In this document: positions 1-9,158 of the stretch, in pieces
Layout: every line of letters begins with the position of its first letter
Position numbering within the stretch: the stretch's first letter is position 1
Origin: Pseudomonas umsongensis
Lineage (GTDB): Bacteria > Pseudomonadota > Gammaproteobacteria > Pseudomonadales > Pseudomonadaceae
Assembly: GCF_002236105.1 (NCBI RefSeq)
Contig: NZ_NIWU01000001.1
Coordinates: 1,922,001-1,986,000 of the forward strand
Length of the DNA: 64,000 nt
Reading direction: 5' to 3'
Position numbers and translations under genes: made by a program
The notes under the pieces: generated by a model
The model's input: the letters and a program-made list of their open reading frames with translations, nothing else
The model's database searches: none
What the model was told of the DNA's origin: nothing

Positions 1-21
1 TTGATGTTGACTGGTCCATCG

Positions 22-48
22 CTTTCGCGAGCAGGCTCGCTCCCACAC
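22..48. repeat. REP element, family A (right half, at window edge)
   Basis: This is a palindromic REP unit containing GCGAGCAGGCTCGC, in the orientation that normally closes a REP doublet. The window starts inside the doublet, so its partner lies outside. It sits just downstream of the stop of the minus-strand GMC oxidoreductase gene. Confidence 0.8.
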
Positions 49-57
49 AGGATTTGC

Positions 58-1761
58 TTAAACGCGCACGTTACGTCCTGGCAAGGTCGTGCGCTGGCTG
101 TTTTCCCAATTCTCTACCAGCCCCACCGGCACATCCGACGCTGGCAACATCTTCACCCCGCGAACCAGGTCCGAAGCCCGTTCGGCGAGCATGATGGTCG
201 GCGCATTGAGGTTGCCGTTCGGTTCGGTCGGGAACACCGAAGAGTCGATGACCCGCAAGCCCTTGATGCCATGCACCCGCAGCTCGGAATCCACTACCGC
301 CATGTCGTCCTCGCCCATGCGGCACGAGCCACAGGGGTGGTAAGTGCTTTCGAGGTTGTCACGAACAAAGGCATCGAGGTCTTCATCGCTGGTCACCAGC
401 GCTCCGGGGGCGATTTCGCCGTCGCGGAAACGGTCCATGGCTTTCTGGCCGATGATCTCCCGGGTCAGGCGGATGCAGCGGCGGAAGCCTTCGCGGTCCT
501 CTTCGCGCTCCAGGTAGTTGAAGCGAATCTCCGGGTGTTCGTACGGATCGGCCGACCGCACGCGCACATAGCCACGGCTTTTCGGTTTGTTTGGCCCTGT
601 GAGCACCATGAAACCGTGGCCCTTGATCGGCTTGTTGCCGTCGTAGCGCATCGCTGCCGGCAGGAAGTGGAACTGGATGTCCGGCCAGCGCAGGCCCTTC
701 TCGGAGCGAATGAAACCACCGGCCTCGAAGTGGTTGGTGGCGCCCAGGCCGTCCTTGAACAGCAGCCAGCGCAAACCGATCATCAATTTGCTCAGCGGGT
801 CCATCTTGCTGTTGAGCGTCACCGGTTCCTTGCAGCCGAACTGGATGTACACCTCGGCGTGATCCTGCAGGTTCTCCCCTACCCCCGGCAGGTCATGGCG
901 CACGCCGATCCCGGCCTTGCGCAGGACCTCGGCCGGGCCGATGCCGGAGCGTTGCAGCAGGTGCGGCGAACCGATCGGCCCGGACGAGATCAGGACTTCG
1001 CGGTTGCAATAAACCTGGTGGGTCTGACCCCCGTGGTCATACATCACCCCGACTGCACGCTTGCCTTCGAGGATGACCTGGCGCGTCATCGCATGGGTAA
1101 TCACCGTCAGGTTCGGACGGCCCATGGCCGGACGCAAGTAGGCGTTGGCCGTGGAGCAGCGCACGCCATTTTTCACGGTCATGTGCATCGCACCGAAACC
1201 TTCCTGCATGTAGCCGTTGCAATCTTCGGTCTTGATGTAGCCCGCCTCCGCGCCGGCTTCGACCCAGGCCCCGTACAACGGATTTTTCATGTGATTGCCG
1301 TTGGTGGTGTGCAGTGGTCCGGTCTGCCCGCGATAGCTGTCGCCACCGGACTCGTAGCTTTCGGCGCGCTTGAAGTACGGCAGGCAATTCTTGTAGCCCC
1401 AGCCTTGGGCGCCAAGGGATTCCCATTCGTCGAAATCCAGGGCGTGGCCGCGAATGTACACCAGGCCATTGATCGACGACGAACCCCCCAGCACCTTGCC
1501 CCGTGGGCAATGAATGCGCCGGCCGTTAAGGTAGGTTTCCGGCTCGGTTTCGTAGCGCCAGTTGTACTTCTTGGTGTTCATCGGGATCGAGAACGCACTG
1601 GGCATCTGGATCACCACGCTCTTGTCGCTGCCACCGAATTCCAGGACCAGCACCGAGGTGGCCGGGTCTTCGCTCAGGCGGTTGGCCAACACACAACCTG
1701 CCGAGCCTGCGCCAATGATGATGTAGTCGTATTTTTGCGTGGTCATTCTTTGCGTGGTCAT
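58..1761 (-). CDS. GMC-family oxidoreductase, choline dehydrogenase (BetA)-like
   Basis: A 567-aa FAD-dependent alcohol dehydrogenase of the glucose-methanol-choline family. The N-terminus has the FAD-binding motif IIIGAGSAG (about residues 15-23). The C-terminus has the GMC active-site region HPCGSCRMG followed by GNLNAPTIM. Overall layout and length closely follow BetA (choline to betaine aldehyde), including the segments [10 protein letters not shown] and [10 protein letters not shown]. It is the last gene of a minus-strand cluster with an NCS1 permease, an aldehyde dehydrogenase and a ureohydrolase, so it probably oxidises an amino- or guanidino-alcohol to an aldehyde for the neighbouring dehydrogenase; the substrate is not readable from sequence. 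The start at 1761 follows a GGGAG ribosome site inside the end of the permease gene. The first five codons (MTTQR) are a duplicate of the next block, so 1746 is an alternative start. A true betA is usually beside betB and betI, which are absent here. Confidence 0.9.
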   Translation of the reverse strand: MTTQRMTTQKYDYIIIGAGSAGCVLANRLSEDPATSVLVLEFGGSDKSVVIQMPSAFSIPMNTKKYNWRYETEPETYLNGRRIHCPRGKVLGGSSSINGLVYIRGHALDFDEWESLGAQGWGYKNCLPYFKRAESYESGGDSYRGQTGPLHTTNGNHMKNPLYGAWVEAGAEAGYIKTEDCNGYMQEGFGAMHMTVKNGVRCSTANAYLRPAMGRPNLTVITHAMTRQVILEGKRAVGVMYDHGGQTHQVYCNREVLISSGPIGSPHLLQRSGIGPAEVLRKAGIGVRHDLPGVGENLQDHAEVYIQFGCKEPVTLNSKMDPLSKLMIGLRWLLFKDGLGATNHFEAGGFIRSEKGLRWPDIQFHFLPAAMRYDGNKPIKGHGFMVLTGPNKPKSRGYVRVRSADPYEHPEIRFNYLEREEDREGFRRCIRLTREIIGQKAMDRFRDGEIAPGALVTSDEDLDAFVRDNLESTYHPCGSCRMGEDDMAVVDSELRVHGIKGLRVIDSSVFPTEPNGNLNAPTIMLAERASDLVRGVKMLPASDVPVGLVENWENSQRTTLPGRNVRV

Positions 1762-1763
1762 GA

Positions 1764-3338
1764 CTATCTCCCGACCGTCGTTTGAGTGAATACCGGCCGT
1801 GGTTGCTGTTTATGGGTCAGCGTGTCGCCAGTGGTGTATTGCGGGGAGGTTATTTCGACCTGCTGGATAACGGCCTCTTCGCGCGCAAGGTCGATCGAAC
1901 GGCTCAGCCAGTAGTACGCCAGGCCCGAGACGATCAGCCCCACCAGCCAGGCGATGTCGATGCTGCCCAGGGCCTTGGCCAGCGGGCCGACATACACTTC
2001 ACGTTGCTCGACGCCGTCGTAGATGTAGAAGAACGGAATCATCGAGATAAAGCCGATGGCATAGGCGGCGATGCCACGCAGGCCCCAGTTGCCGTAGATG
2101 TTGCCGTGGGGCATGAAGAAGTGCGGGATGGCGTAGCGGCCCTTGCGCACGAAGAAATAGTCCGTGAGGTTGACCGAGGTCCAGGGCACCAGGAAGTACA
2201 GCATCACCACCAGGTAGATGCCGAGCACCGACAGGCCTTTGCCGGAACTCTGGATGCTCAGGGCCACGCCCAGTTGCAGCAGGATCACGAACGCGATGGC
2301 GAGGATCCGCGCCTTGCGGGTCGGCTCGATGTGCCTGATCGAATCGACACAGGTCAGGGTAGTCAGCTTGGCGCTGTAGATGTTCATCGCGATCACCGGC
2401 AGGAACGCCAGGATGGTCACCACCACGACCGCGGTGCCCATCAGTGGCGACACGGTGTTGCCGACTTGACCCAGGGCCACCAGCACATCGGTGGAGTGCA
2501 GGTGATCGGCCAGCCAGCCACCGACGGAAATCATCCACGCTCCGGACAACGAAGCGCCGAGAAACACCACGGCGATCAGCTTGCCGCTGGAGGTGTTCTT
2601 TGGCAGGTAACGCGAGTAGTCCGACACGTAGGGGGCATAGGCGATGTTGTAACTCGCCGCGGCCGCGAACTGCGCGATGAAACCGGTCCAGTTGAAGCCC
2701 AGCGGTGCGGGGGCCGCTTCGCCCTCGGCCAGCGCCGGCAACACGGCGTCCGGTACCCAGCCCATCAACACCGCCAGGGTCACCAGGCCGTACAGCGGCA
2801 GCGACAGGCACAACGCCCATTTGAAGCTGCGGTGCATCCAGTCATGGCCGAGGATCGCCAACACCGCCGCCGGGAGGGTCACCGCCACCGCGATCACCGC
2901 GGGGCTGAAACCGAACAGCGTGTGCAGGCCCTGCATCATCAGCACCAGGTTGACGATGTTGAACCCGGCGAACACGAACAGCGTCGCCAGCAGCACCAGG
3001 ATCACCCCACGGTAACCGAACTGCGCGCGGGACTGGATCATCTGTGGCAAGCCGAGGTGCGGGCCTTGCGAACCGTGAAACGCCATGAACAGCGTGCCAA
3101 ACATAATGCCCAGGGTGCCGGCGAGTGTGGTCCAGAGCGCGGTCAGGCCGACGCTTGGGCCGACGAAGCCGATGGTCATGGTGAAGAAGGTGAAATTGCC
3201 GAGGAACCAGAACGGGCCCTGGCTCGACAGTTTGTCGGTGCGCTCGTTCTCGGGGATGAAGTCAATCGAATGCCCCTCGACGACGGATTTGTCGTCGAGG
3301 GAGGAGACACTCGTGGCGGACTTGGCGTTAGTGTTCAT
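1764..3338 (-). CDS. NCS1-family permease (cytosine/purine permease-like), copy 1
   Basis: A 524-aa inner-membrane transporter of the nucleobase-cation-symport-1 family, with about 12 hydrophobic segments. It has the conserved N-terminal stretch GPFWFLGNF and the motif [13 protein letters not shown] in the middle. Families of this type import cytosine, purines, allantoin, hydantoins or related N-compounds with H+ or Na+. It is a close paralogue of the permease at 18416-19915, sharing long identical blocks such as [17 protein letters not shown]. Only two bases separate its stop from the start of the GMC oxidoreductase gene, so the two are surely co-transcribed. The likely role is uptake of the cluster's substrate; the specificity name 'cytosine' should not be trusted because the neighbouring enzymes do not fit pyrimidine catabolism. 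Confidence 0.88.
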   Translation of the reverse strand: MNTNAKSATSVSSLDDKSVVEGHSIDFIPENERTDKLSSQGPFWFLGNFTFFTMTIGFVGPSVGLTALWTTLAGTLGIMFGTLFMAFHGSQGPHLGLPQMIQSRAQFGYRGVILVLLATLFVFAGFNIVNLVLMMQGLHTLFGFSPAVIAVAVTLPAAVLAILGHDWMHRSFKWALCLSLPLYGLVTLAVLMGWVPDAVLPALAEGEAAPAPLGFNWTGFIAQFAAAASYNIAYAPYVSDYSRYLPKNTSSGKLIAVVFLGASLSGAWMISVGGWLADHLHSTDVLVALGQVGNTVSPLMGTAVVVVTILAFLPVIAMNIYSAKLTTLTCVDSIRHIEPTRKARILAIAFVILLQLGVALSIQSSGKGLSVLGIYLVVMLYFLVPWTSVNLTDYFFVRKGRYAIPHFFMPHGNIYGNWGLRGIAAYAIGFISMIPFFYIYDGVEQREVYVGPLAKALGSIDIAWLVGLIVSGLAYYWLSRSIDLAREEAVIQQVEITSPQYTTGDTLTHKQQPRPVFTQTTVGR

Positions 3339-3413
3339 GATGGACTCTTATTGTTGGAAGATCATGACGAGATAACCGCGTTCTTTTGGGTGAACGACAT
3401 CCCTGCTGGGGAA

Positions 3414-3507
3414 CCTGTGGGAGCGAGCCTGCTCGCGAAGGCGATGTTTCAGGCGACATTGATGCTGGATATGCCAGCCTCTTCGCGAGCAGGCTCGCTC
3501 CCACAGG
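3414..3507. repeat. REP doublet, family A
   Basis: Two inverted copies of a unit built on GTGGGAGCGAGCCTGCTCGC, separated by about 40 bases, fill the gap between the permease and aldehyde dehydrogenase genes. The whole structure begins CCTGTGGG and ends CCCACAGG. It lies inside a probable operon. Confidence 0.92.
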
Positions 3508-3536
3508 GTTTGTGTCGTTCAAGAGTCAGCCATGAC

Positions 3537-5045
3537 TCACGGCAAGGTGATCCACACCGCCTTGGTTTCGAGCAGGTAATCGAGCTGCTCGGCGCCCAGG
3601 TCCTTGCCGAACCCGGACTGCTTGTAGCCACCGAACGGCATCGACGGGTCGAGGGTGCCGTGGGCGTTGACGTAGACCGAGCCGGCCTTGAGGCGTGGTA
3701 TCAGGCGATGCACCTTGCCCAGGTCGTTGGAGTACAGGGCAGCCGCCAAGCCAAAAGCTGAGTCATTGGCCAGGGCCAGGGCCTCTTCATCATCATCGAA
3801 CTTTGCTGTCACCAGCACCGGACCGAAGATCTCTTCCTGGACGATGCGCATGTCGTTGCGGCAATTGGCGAAGATGGTCGGCTCGACGAAGAACCCCGGA
3901 CCATCGACCGGTTGGCCGCCGTACACCAGTTCGGCGCCTTCGGCCTTGCCGGTCTCGATGTACTCGGTAACGCGCTGCTTTTGCAGGGCCGACACCAGCG
4001 GGCCGATGAAGCAGTCCGGGTCCAGGCCCGGGGCCATTTTCAGGGTGCGTGTATAGGCGATCAGCTCACGCAGGAATTCGTCATGGACGCTGCTATGAAT
4101 ATAAGCCCGCGTGCCGGCATCGCATACCTGCCCGGAGTTGAAAAATACGCCATTGGCGACCGCTTGTGCCGCGGCCGGAATGTCGGCATCGGCAAACACG
4201 ATGACTGGCGACTTTCCACCGAGTTCGAGGGTCAGCCGCTTCATGTCGTCCAGCGCCGCGCGGCCAACGGTAAGGCCCACCGGGGTGGAACCGGTGAAGG
4301 TCAATTTGTCGATGCCGGGGTGGGTGGTCATGGCCGCGCCGACCACGCTGCCGCGACCAGTGACAATGTTGATCACGCCGTCCGGAATGCCCGCTTCCTG
4401 CACCAGTTCCGCGAAACGCAGGGCCGACAGCGAGGTCAGCTCAGCGGGCTTGACCACCACGGTGCAACCGGTGGCCAGCGCCGCGCCAAGTTTCCAGGCC
4501 ATGGTTTGCAGCGGGAAGTTCCACGGCACGATGGCGCCGACCACCCCTACCGCTTCCTTGCGGGTATAGGCCAGGTAATTACCCGGCAGCGAAGGCTCGA
4601 CGGTGCGCCCGTGGAGCTTGGTGGCCCAACCGGCGAAATAGCGCAGTGTATCGACGGTGCCCTGGATATCGACGTCCTTGGCGAAGCTTACCGACTTGCC
4701 CATGTCGATCGATTCGATTTGCGCCAGCTCGTCGGCGTTCTGTTCGATCAAATCCGCCAGGCGCTGGATCAGGCGTTCGCGTTGCGCCGGTTTTGCCTGG
4801 CTCCATTCACCCCCATCGAACTGCGCACGGGCAGCTTGTACGGCGCGGTCCAGGTCTTCAGTGGTGCCCATGGGAATGCGGGTGATCAGGCCTTCGGTCG
4901 AGGGCTCGATGACTTCGGACGTCTGGCCGTCGCTGGCATCGACCCAGGTACCGCCTATGAACATCTTCTGCGCTTTGCTAAGGAAGGTCTGGGTGGCTTC
5001 GCTGACACCAAACTTCTGCAGGTAATTTTTGACGATCGTGTCCAT
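3537..5045 (-). CDS. NAD(P)+-dependent aldehyde dehydrogenase
   Basis: A 502-aa member of the aldehyde dehydrogenase superfamily at full length. The catalytic cysteine is C308 (FFNSGQVC), the general base E274 (LELGGKSP) and the cofactor-binding lysine K199 (VVVKP). It oxidises an aldehyde to the carboxylate; candidate substrates by similarity and context include betaine-aldehyde-like, aminoaldehyde or 4-guanidinobutyraldehyde compounds, which cannot be separated by eye. It lies between the ureohydrolase upstream and the permease and GMC oxidase downstream on the same strand, which suggests alcohol to aldehyde to acid oxidation. The start at 5045 follows an AGAGAG ribosome site. A REP doublet separates it from the permease, which may reduce downstream expression. 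Confidence 0.9.
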   Translation of the reverse strand: MDTIVKNYLQKFGVSEATQTFLSKAQKMFIGGTWVDASDGQTSEVIEPSTEGLITRIPMGTTEDLDRAVQAARAQFDGGEWSQAKPAQRERLIQRLADLIEQNADELAQIESIDMGKSVSFAKDVDIQGTVDTLRYFAGWATKLHGRTVEPSLPGNYLAYTRKEAVGVVGAIVPWNFPLQTMAWKLGAALATGCTVVVKPAELTSLSALRFAELVQEAGIPDGVINIVTGRGSVVGAAMTTHPGIDKLTFTGSTPVGLTVGRAALDDMKRLTLELGGKSPVIVFADADIPAAAQAVANGVFFNSGQVCDAGTRAYIHSSVHDEFLRELIAYTRTLKMAPGLDPDCFIGPLVSALQKQRVTEYIETGKAEGAELVYGGQPVDGPGFFVEPTIFANCRNDMRIVQEEIFGPVLVTAKFDDDEEALALANDSAFGLAAALYSNDLGKVHRLIPRLKAGSVYVNAHGTLDPSMPFGGYKQSGFGKDLGAEQLDYLLETKAVWITLP

Positions 5046-5116
5046 TTTTATTCTCTCTGCCCGGCAGTCAGTTCCTGCCGGGTCTTCGTGGTTTCGATAT
5101 TCAGGCTGGCCAGCTC

Positions 5117-6115
5117 TTAAGCCAGCGATTCGCTTTCGGCGGCGGCTCGCACCAAGCCCCGCTCGTGGAAGATGAAGCCGATGCTGTTCAGCAGCAGCTG
5201 CGCAGCGAGGATCGAGGTCATGCCGGTCGGGTCGTACACCGGTGCCACCTCCACCAGGTCCATGCCAACGATGTTGCCTTTGCTGCGCTTGGCCAGGGCC
5301 TGGATGATTTCCAGCACTTCGTAGTAGAGGAAGCCGCCGTGGCTCGGGGTGCCTGTGCCGGGGGCGATGGACGGGTCGAAACCGTCGATGTCGATGGTGA
5401 TGTAGTAGTTGATGTTCTGCGGGATCAGCGCCAGTACACCTTCGACGCCAAGGCGACGCACATCGCGCACCGAGAGGATCTTCGAACCGGCCTCGTGAGC
5501 CGCTTCGTAGTCGTCGCGGTTGGACGACGAGACGTTGCGGATGCCCATTTGGGTCATGCCGACAATGTGGTTCATTTCCGAGGCGCGGCGCAGCGGGTTG
5601 CCGTGGCCGTAACGCACGCCGTGGCGCTCGTCGACGAAGTCCAGGTGTGCATCGAAGTGGATGATGTGGATCGGGCCGCGCCCTTCGAAGGCCTTGATGA
5701 CCGGTGCGTGCACCGAGTGATCGCCGCCCAGCACCACCGGCATCACACCGGCATCGAGGATCTTGCGCACCGCGTATTCGGTGTTCTTGTTACTGGTGGC
5801 CATGTCGGTGTGGACGATGTCGGCATCACCGATGTCGACCATGCGCACGTCCGATGCGGTGAGGTACATCACGTCATCTTCGTGATCGTAGGCCCCGGCG
5901 TGGCCGAAGGAAAACAGCGTCGATGCTTCACGAATCCCGCGTGGTCCGAAGCGTGCGCCGGAGCGCCACTGGGTGCCCATGTCGTTGGGCACGCCAAGCA
6001 CCGCGACGTCGGCATCCAGCGCATCCCAATCGGTGCACACCGGGGATTTGCCAAAGGTGCAATGACCCACGAATGGCAGGTTCAGACGACCGGACTCATA
6101 ACCGTTGTTCGACAT
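5117..6115 (-). CDS. Agmatinase/arginase-family ureohydrolase
   Basis: A 332-aa binuclear-manganese ureohydrolase. All metal ligands are visible: H133 (GGDHS), D155, H157 and D159 (DAHLD), and D242 and D244 (DIDGFDPS). The family hydrolyses a guanidino group to urea plus an amine; agmatine, 4-guanidinobutyrate, 3-guanidinopropionate and free guanidine are all known substrates of relatives. I do not assign one. An in-frame GTG at 6130 exists, but the ATG at 6115 is preferred because GAGAGG lies at the right distance. It is the first gene of the minus-strand cluster and is divergent from a LysR gene 152 bp away, which probably controls it. Common automatic name would be agmatinase (speB). Confidence 0.9.
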   Translation of the reverse strand: MSNNGYESGRLNLPFVGHCTFGKSPVCTDWDALDADVAVLGVPNDMGTQWRSGARFGPRGIREASTLFSFGHAGAYDHEDDVMYLTASDVRMVDIGDADIVHTDMATSNKNTEYAVRKILDAGVMPVVLGGDHSVHAPVIKAFEGRGPIHIIHFDAHLDFVDERHGVRYGHGNPLRRASEMNHIVGMTQMGIRNVSSSNRDDYEAAHEAGSKILSVRDVRRLGVEGVLALIPQNINYYITIDIDGFDPSIAPGTGTPSHGGFLYYEVLEIIQALAKRSKGNIVGMDLVEVAPVYDPTGMTSILAAQLLLNSIGFIFHERGLVRAAAESESLA

Positions 6116-6228
6116 TTCTAGCCTCTCCACTTCTTGTTATCGGCTTGGCGGAACTGCAAGGCGACCGCCGTTGGAAAGACTATGAGCGCAGGTTTTCGTG
6201 GAAAAAATGCTAAACATCAGATACTCAT

Positions 6229-6243
6229 ATCGGCATTCCCGAT
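6229..6243. promoter_or_regulatory. Possible LysR operator in divergent intergenic region
   Basis: The perfect 15-bp interrupted palindrome ATCGG-CATTC-CCGAT lies 24 bp before the LysR gene start, in the 152-bp gap shared with the ureohydrolase gene. LysR regulators often bind such dyads between divergent genes. No direct evidence of binding; its closeness to the LysR start would suit autorepression. Confidence 0.4.
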
Positions 6244-6267
6244 GCATCCCCATGCCGGAGGTTCCCG

Positions 6268-7182
6268 ATGATCCAACTGCACGATGTCGACCTGAAACTG
6301 CTCAGGGTATTTGCCACGATTGTCCGCTGCGGCGGTTTCTCCGCCGCCCAGGCGGCGTTGAACGCCGGGCAGTCGACCATCAGCGAACAGATGACCCATT
6401 TGGAAACCCGCCTTGGGGTCAAGCTCTGCCAGCGCGGGCGCAGCGGCTTTCGCCTGACCGAGCAAGGCGTGGCGATCCATGAAGCCACCCAGCGCCTGCT
6501 GTCGGCGGTGGAAAATTTCTGCATGGACGCCGACGTACTCAAGCAGCACATCAGCGGCAAGCTCAACCTGGGGATCATCGACACCACCATCACCGACCCC
6601 GATTCGCCGATCCCGCGCACCACCCAGCGCTTCGTGTCGCGCGGGCATGACGTACACCTGAACGTGTACGTCGGCACTCCGGCAGAACTGGAAGAACGGG
6701 TGCTCGACGGTCGCCTGCACCTGGCCATCGGGCATTTTCCGATCCATGTACCGGGCCTGCTGCAATCGCCGCTGTATCAGGAAGCGCTGGGCTTGTATTG
6801 CGGGCGCCGGCACCCGCTGTATGGGAGCACGGCCGAAGGTGCCGAGTTGCTCGAAGAAATCGGCGCGGGTCGCATCGTCGTACGCGGCTACATGCAGCAA
6901 TACGACCTGGAACACTTGGGCGTGAGCAAGGCGGCGGCCACCGTGGACAATATCGAAGCCTCGGCGATCCTGATCATCTCCGGCGCCTACATGGGTTTTC
7001 TGCCCGAGCACTTCGCCGCCCAGTGGCTCAAGTCAGGCGAAATGCATCAACTGGGCCCGGCGAGCCTGCGGCTGAAATCACCGTTCGACGTGATCACCCG
7101 GCGCGGTGTGGCACCGCCGCCGATCCTGCAGGCGTTTCTCGAGGACCTGGCGGCCAGCACCCGCAAAACGGCCAATGGATGA
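6268..7182 (+). CDS. LysR-family transcriptional regulator, copy 1
   Basis: A 304-aa LysR-type regulator. The winged helix-turn-helix is at about residues 6-65 (GGFSAAQAALNAGQSTIS), followed by a periplasmic-binding-protein-like effector domain. A GGAGG ribosome site precedes the ATG. It is divergent from the ureohydrolase cluster and is the likely activator of it in response to the imported compound or an intermediate. It is paralogous to the LysR at 20115-21020, which sits beside the paralogous permease; both share the pattern L-R-V-F ... GG-SAAQ-ALN ... TIS and RGR-GF in the DNA-binding domain. Confidence 0.9.
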   Translation: MIQLHDVDLKLLRVFATIVRCGGFSAAQAALNAGQSTISEQMTHLETRLGVKLCQRGRSGFRLTEQGVAIHEATQRLLSAVENFCMDADVLKQHISGKLNLGIIDTTITDPDSPIPRTTQRFVSRGHDVHLNVYVGTPAELEERVLDGRLHLAIGHFPIHVPGLLQSPLYQEALGLYCGRRHPLYGSTAEGAELLEEIGAGRIVVRGYMQQYDLEHLGVSKAAATVDNIEASAILIISGAYMGFLPEHFAAQWLKSGEMHQLGPASLRLKSPFDVITRRGVAPPPILQAFLEDLAASTRKTANG

Positions 7183-7251
7183 CGTGACGCTCGCCAAACT
7201 CGAATTCGCCCCGGCATACTGATTTTCGTTCGCCCATCTTGCAGGCCTGTC

Positions 7252-8760
7252 ATGCGCATCCACGTCACCTTCATCGACCGCGTCGGCATCACCCAGGAAG
7301 TGCTGGCCCTGCTCGGCGGGCGCAGCTTCAATCTGGACGCCGTGGAGATGGTGCCGCCGAACGTCTACATCGACGCCCCGACCCTCGGCGCCGAAGTACT
7401 GGAAGAGTTGCGCGAGGCACTGTTCGGCGTGCGCGGTGTGCAGGCGGTGACCCTGGTCGACATCCTTCCGGGGCAACGTCGGCGCCTGCAACTGGACGCC
7501 TTGCTGGCCGCCAGTTCCGACCCGGTGCTGGCGGTCGATGATCGTGGGCACGTGCTGCTGGCCAACCCGGCATTGATCGCCCTGTGCGGTCGCGAACCGG
7601 CCGGTGAATCTCTGAGCGCGCTGTTCGACGATACCGATTTGCAACGCACCTTGATCGCCCAGCATTTCCGCCTGCCCATGCACGAGGTCAGTCTTGGTGG
7701 CCACACGTTGCTGCTCGACGCCATGCCGATTACCGACGCTGGCGCCCTGCTCACCCTCTATCAGCCGAATCGCATTGGCGAACGTCTCTCGGCGCTGCAC
7801 CATGATCACGCCGAAGGTTTCGATGCGCTGCTCGGCGAGTCGCCGTCGATCCGCTCGCTCAAGGCCCGCGCGCAACGGGTGGCGGCCCTCGACGCACCGC
7901 TGTTGATCCAGGGAGAAACCGGCACCGGCAAGGAACTGGTGGCCCGCGCCTGTCACGCAATCAGCGGTCGCCGTGACAAGCCGTTCCTGGCCCTCAATTG
8001 CGCGGCGCTGCCCGAGAGCCTGGCCGAAAGCGAGCTGTTCGGCTACGCCCCCGGAGCGTTCACCGGGGCACAACGGGGTGGCAAGCTCGGGCTGCTGGAA
8101 CTGGCTGACCAGGGGACGGTATTTCTCGACGAAGTCGGCGAGATGTCGCCGTACCTGCAAGCCAAGCTGCTGCGTTTTTTGAGTGATGGCTGCTTCCGCC
8201 GGGTCGGGGGCGATCGCGAGGTCAAGGTCAATGTGCGGATCCTCAGCGCGACCCACCGCGACCTGGAAAAAATGGTCGGCGAAGGGCACTTTCGCGAAGA
8301 CCTGTTCTACCGCCTCAATGTCCTCAACCTGCAGGTGCCGCCACTGCGCGAACGTGGCCACGACATCCTGTTGATGGCCCAGCACTTCATGCAGCAGGCT
8401 TGCGCGCAGATCCAGCGCCCGGTCTGTCGCCTGGCGCCCAGCACCTTTCCCGCCCTGCTTGGAAACCGCTGGCCGGGTAACGTGCGGCAACTGCAAAACG
8501 TGATCTTTCGCGCGGCGGCGATCTGCGAGAACCCGTTGGTGGACATTGACGACCTGGACATTGCGCGCACCGCTGTGGAGCGCCGGAACGATGGCGAGGT
8601 GGGCAGCCTTGAGGAGGCTGTCGAGGGGTTTGAAAGGAATTTGCTGGAGCAGCTTTACCAAAGTTATCCATCCAGCCGGCTACTCGCGGCGCGCCTGCAA
8701 ACGTCCCATAGTGCGATTGCCATTCGGTTGCGCAAGTACGGCATACCCAACAAGTCGTAA
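7252..8760 (+). CDS. gcsR: Sigma-54-dependent activator of glycine cleavage, TyrR/GcsR type
   Basis: A 502-aa enhancer-binding protein. An N-terminal ACT domain (about 1-75) is followed by a PAS-like region (about 78-150), an AAA+ domain with Walker A GETGTGKE (residues 221-228) and the sigma-54-contacting loop GAFTGA (268-273), and a C-terminal Fis-type helix-turn-helix (about 455-500). Unlike E. coli TyrR, the GAFTGA loop is intact, so it should activate sigma-54 RNA polymerase. In P. aeruginosa the orthologue GcsR senses glycine and activates the gcvH2-gcvP2-glyA2 operon. Here it lies directly upstream of gcvH-gcvP-glyA with a -24/-12 promoter between, which strongly supports the same role. 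PhhR, the related phenylalanine regulator, is the alternative, but context argues against it. Confidence 0.9.
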   Translation: MRIHVTFIDRVGITQEVLALLGGRSFNLDAVEMVPPNVYIDAPTLGAEVLEELREALFGVRGVQAVTLVDILPGQRRRLQLDALLAASSDPVLAVDDRGHVLLANPALIALCGREPAGESLSALFDDTDLQRTLIAQHFRLPMHEVSLGGHTLLLDAMPITDAGALLTLYQPNRIGERLSALHHDHAEGFDALLGESPSIRSLKARAQRVAALDAPLLIQGETGTGKELVARACHAISGRRDKPFLALNCAALPESLAESELFGYAPGAFTGAQRGGKLGLLELADQGTVFLDEVGEMSPYLQAKLLRFLSDGCFRRVGGDREVKVNVRILSATHRDLEKMVGEGHFREDLFYRLNVLNLQVPPLRERGHDILLMAQHFMQQACAQIQRPVCRLAPSTFPALLGNRWPGNVRQLQNVIFRAAAICENPLVDIDDLDIARTAVERRNDGEVGSLEEAVEGFERNLLEQLYQSYPSSRLLAARLQTSHSAIAIRLRKYGIPNKS

Positions 8761-8775
8761 ATTCGACCCCGCCCC

Positions 8776-8871
8776 GTAGGAGCTGCCGCAGGCTGCGATC
8801 TTTTGATGTTGATCTTTTCCTGAGCCGCCGAAGATCAAAATCAAAAGATCGCAGCCTTCGGCAGCTCCTAC
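8776..8871. repeat. Long inverted repeat, family B1
   Basis: The arms start GTAGGAGCTGCCGCAGGCTG and continue into GCGATCTTTTGA; the right arm is nearly the exact reverse complement with small differences. It follows the gcsR stop by 15 bp and may act as a transcription terminator or mRNA end. Five copies of this family occur in the window. Confidence 0.9.
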
Positions 8872-8897
8872 AAAGAGTTGTTTGCAAATCGATACAG

Positions 8898-8985
8898 CGT
8901 ATCGAAATCAAGACAAAACCTTCTCAACCTGTCTACACCGGACTTCGGCCCCTTCCCTTCCCGTGCCTGTCTTGATTTCAATACG
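8898..8985. promoter_or_regulatory. Inverted-repeat enhancer sites upstream of gcvH (probable GcsR operators)
   Basis: Two 18-bp elements, 8898-8915 and 8968-8985, are reverse complements of each other at 17 of 18 positions. Read as TGTCTTG-ATTT-C(A/G)ATACG, each is itself an imperfect dyad of the 7-N4-7 form that I recall for P. aeruginosa GcsR sites. A weaker third candidate (TGTCTAC-N4-GACTTCG) is at 8930-8947. They lie 64-151 bp before the -24/-12 promoter, a normal distance for sigma-54 enhancers. Confidence 0.7.
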
Positions 8986-9048
8986 GCAACCGCGCATCAA
9001 TTTGCCCAATAAATCACTAAGCCATTGATTTAAAACAACTAATCAACC

Positions 9049-9065
9049 TTGGCACCACCCTTGCT
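9049..9065 (+). promoter_or_regulatory. Sigma-54 (-24/-12) promoter of gcvHP
   Basis: TTGGCACCACCCTTGCT matches the RpoN consensus YTGGCACGrNNNTTGCW at nearly every position. The -24 GG (9051-9052) and -12 GC (9063-9064) are exactly 10 bp apart. The gcvH start is 94 bp downstream. Together with the adjacent sigma-54 activator this places glycine cleavage under RpoN control. Confidence 0.9.
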
Positions 9066-9158
9066 ATCTCTCCTCCAGCCAAGCTCGCTACCCACACCCG
9101 AGCCTGCCCATCGCCTCCGCCACCTGCAGCGGATGAGTCTGAACAATGAGGAGTTGAT

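Noticed and set aside
1..3761. Two long plus-strand open frames (594 and 659 codons) over the GMC oxidoreductase and permease genes.
   Set aside because: They are antisense to well-supported genes, are rich in His, Arg and Gln as shadows usually are, and show no recognisable motif.
8761..9158. A glycine riboswitch before gcvH.
   Set aside because: No tandem aptamer-like architecture is visible; the region is explained by a repeat, operators and a sigma-54 promoter.
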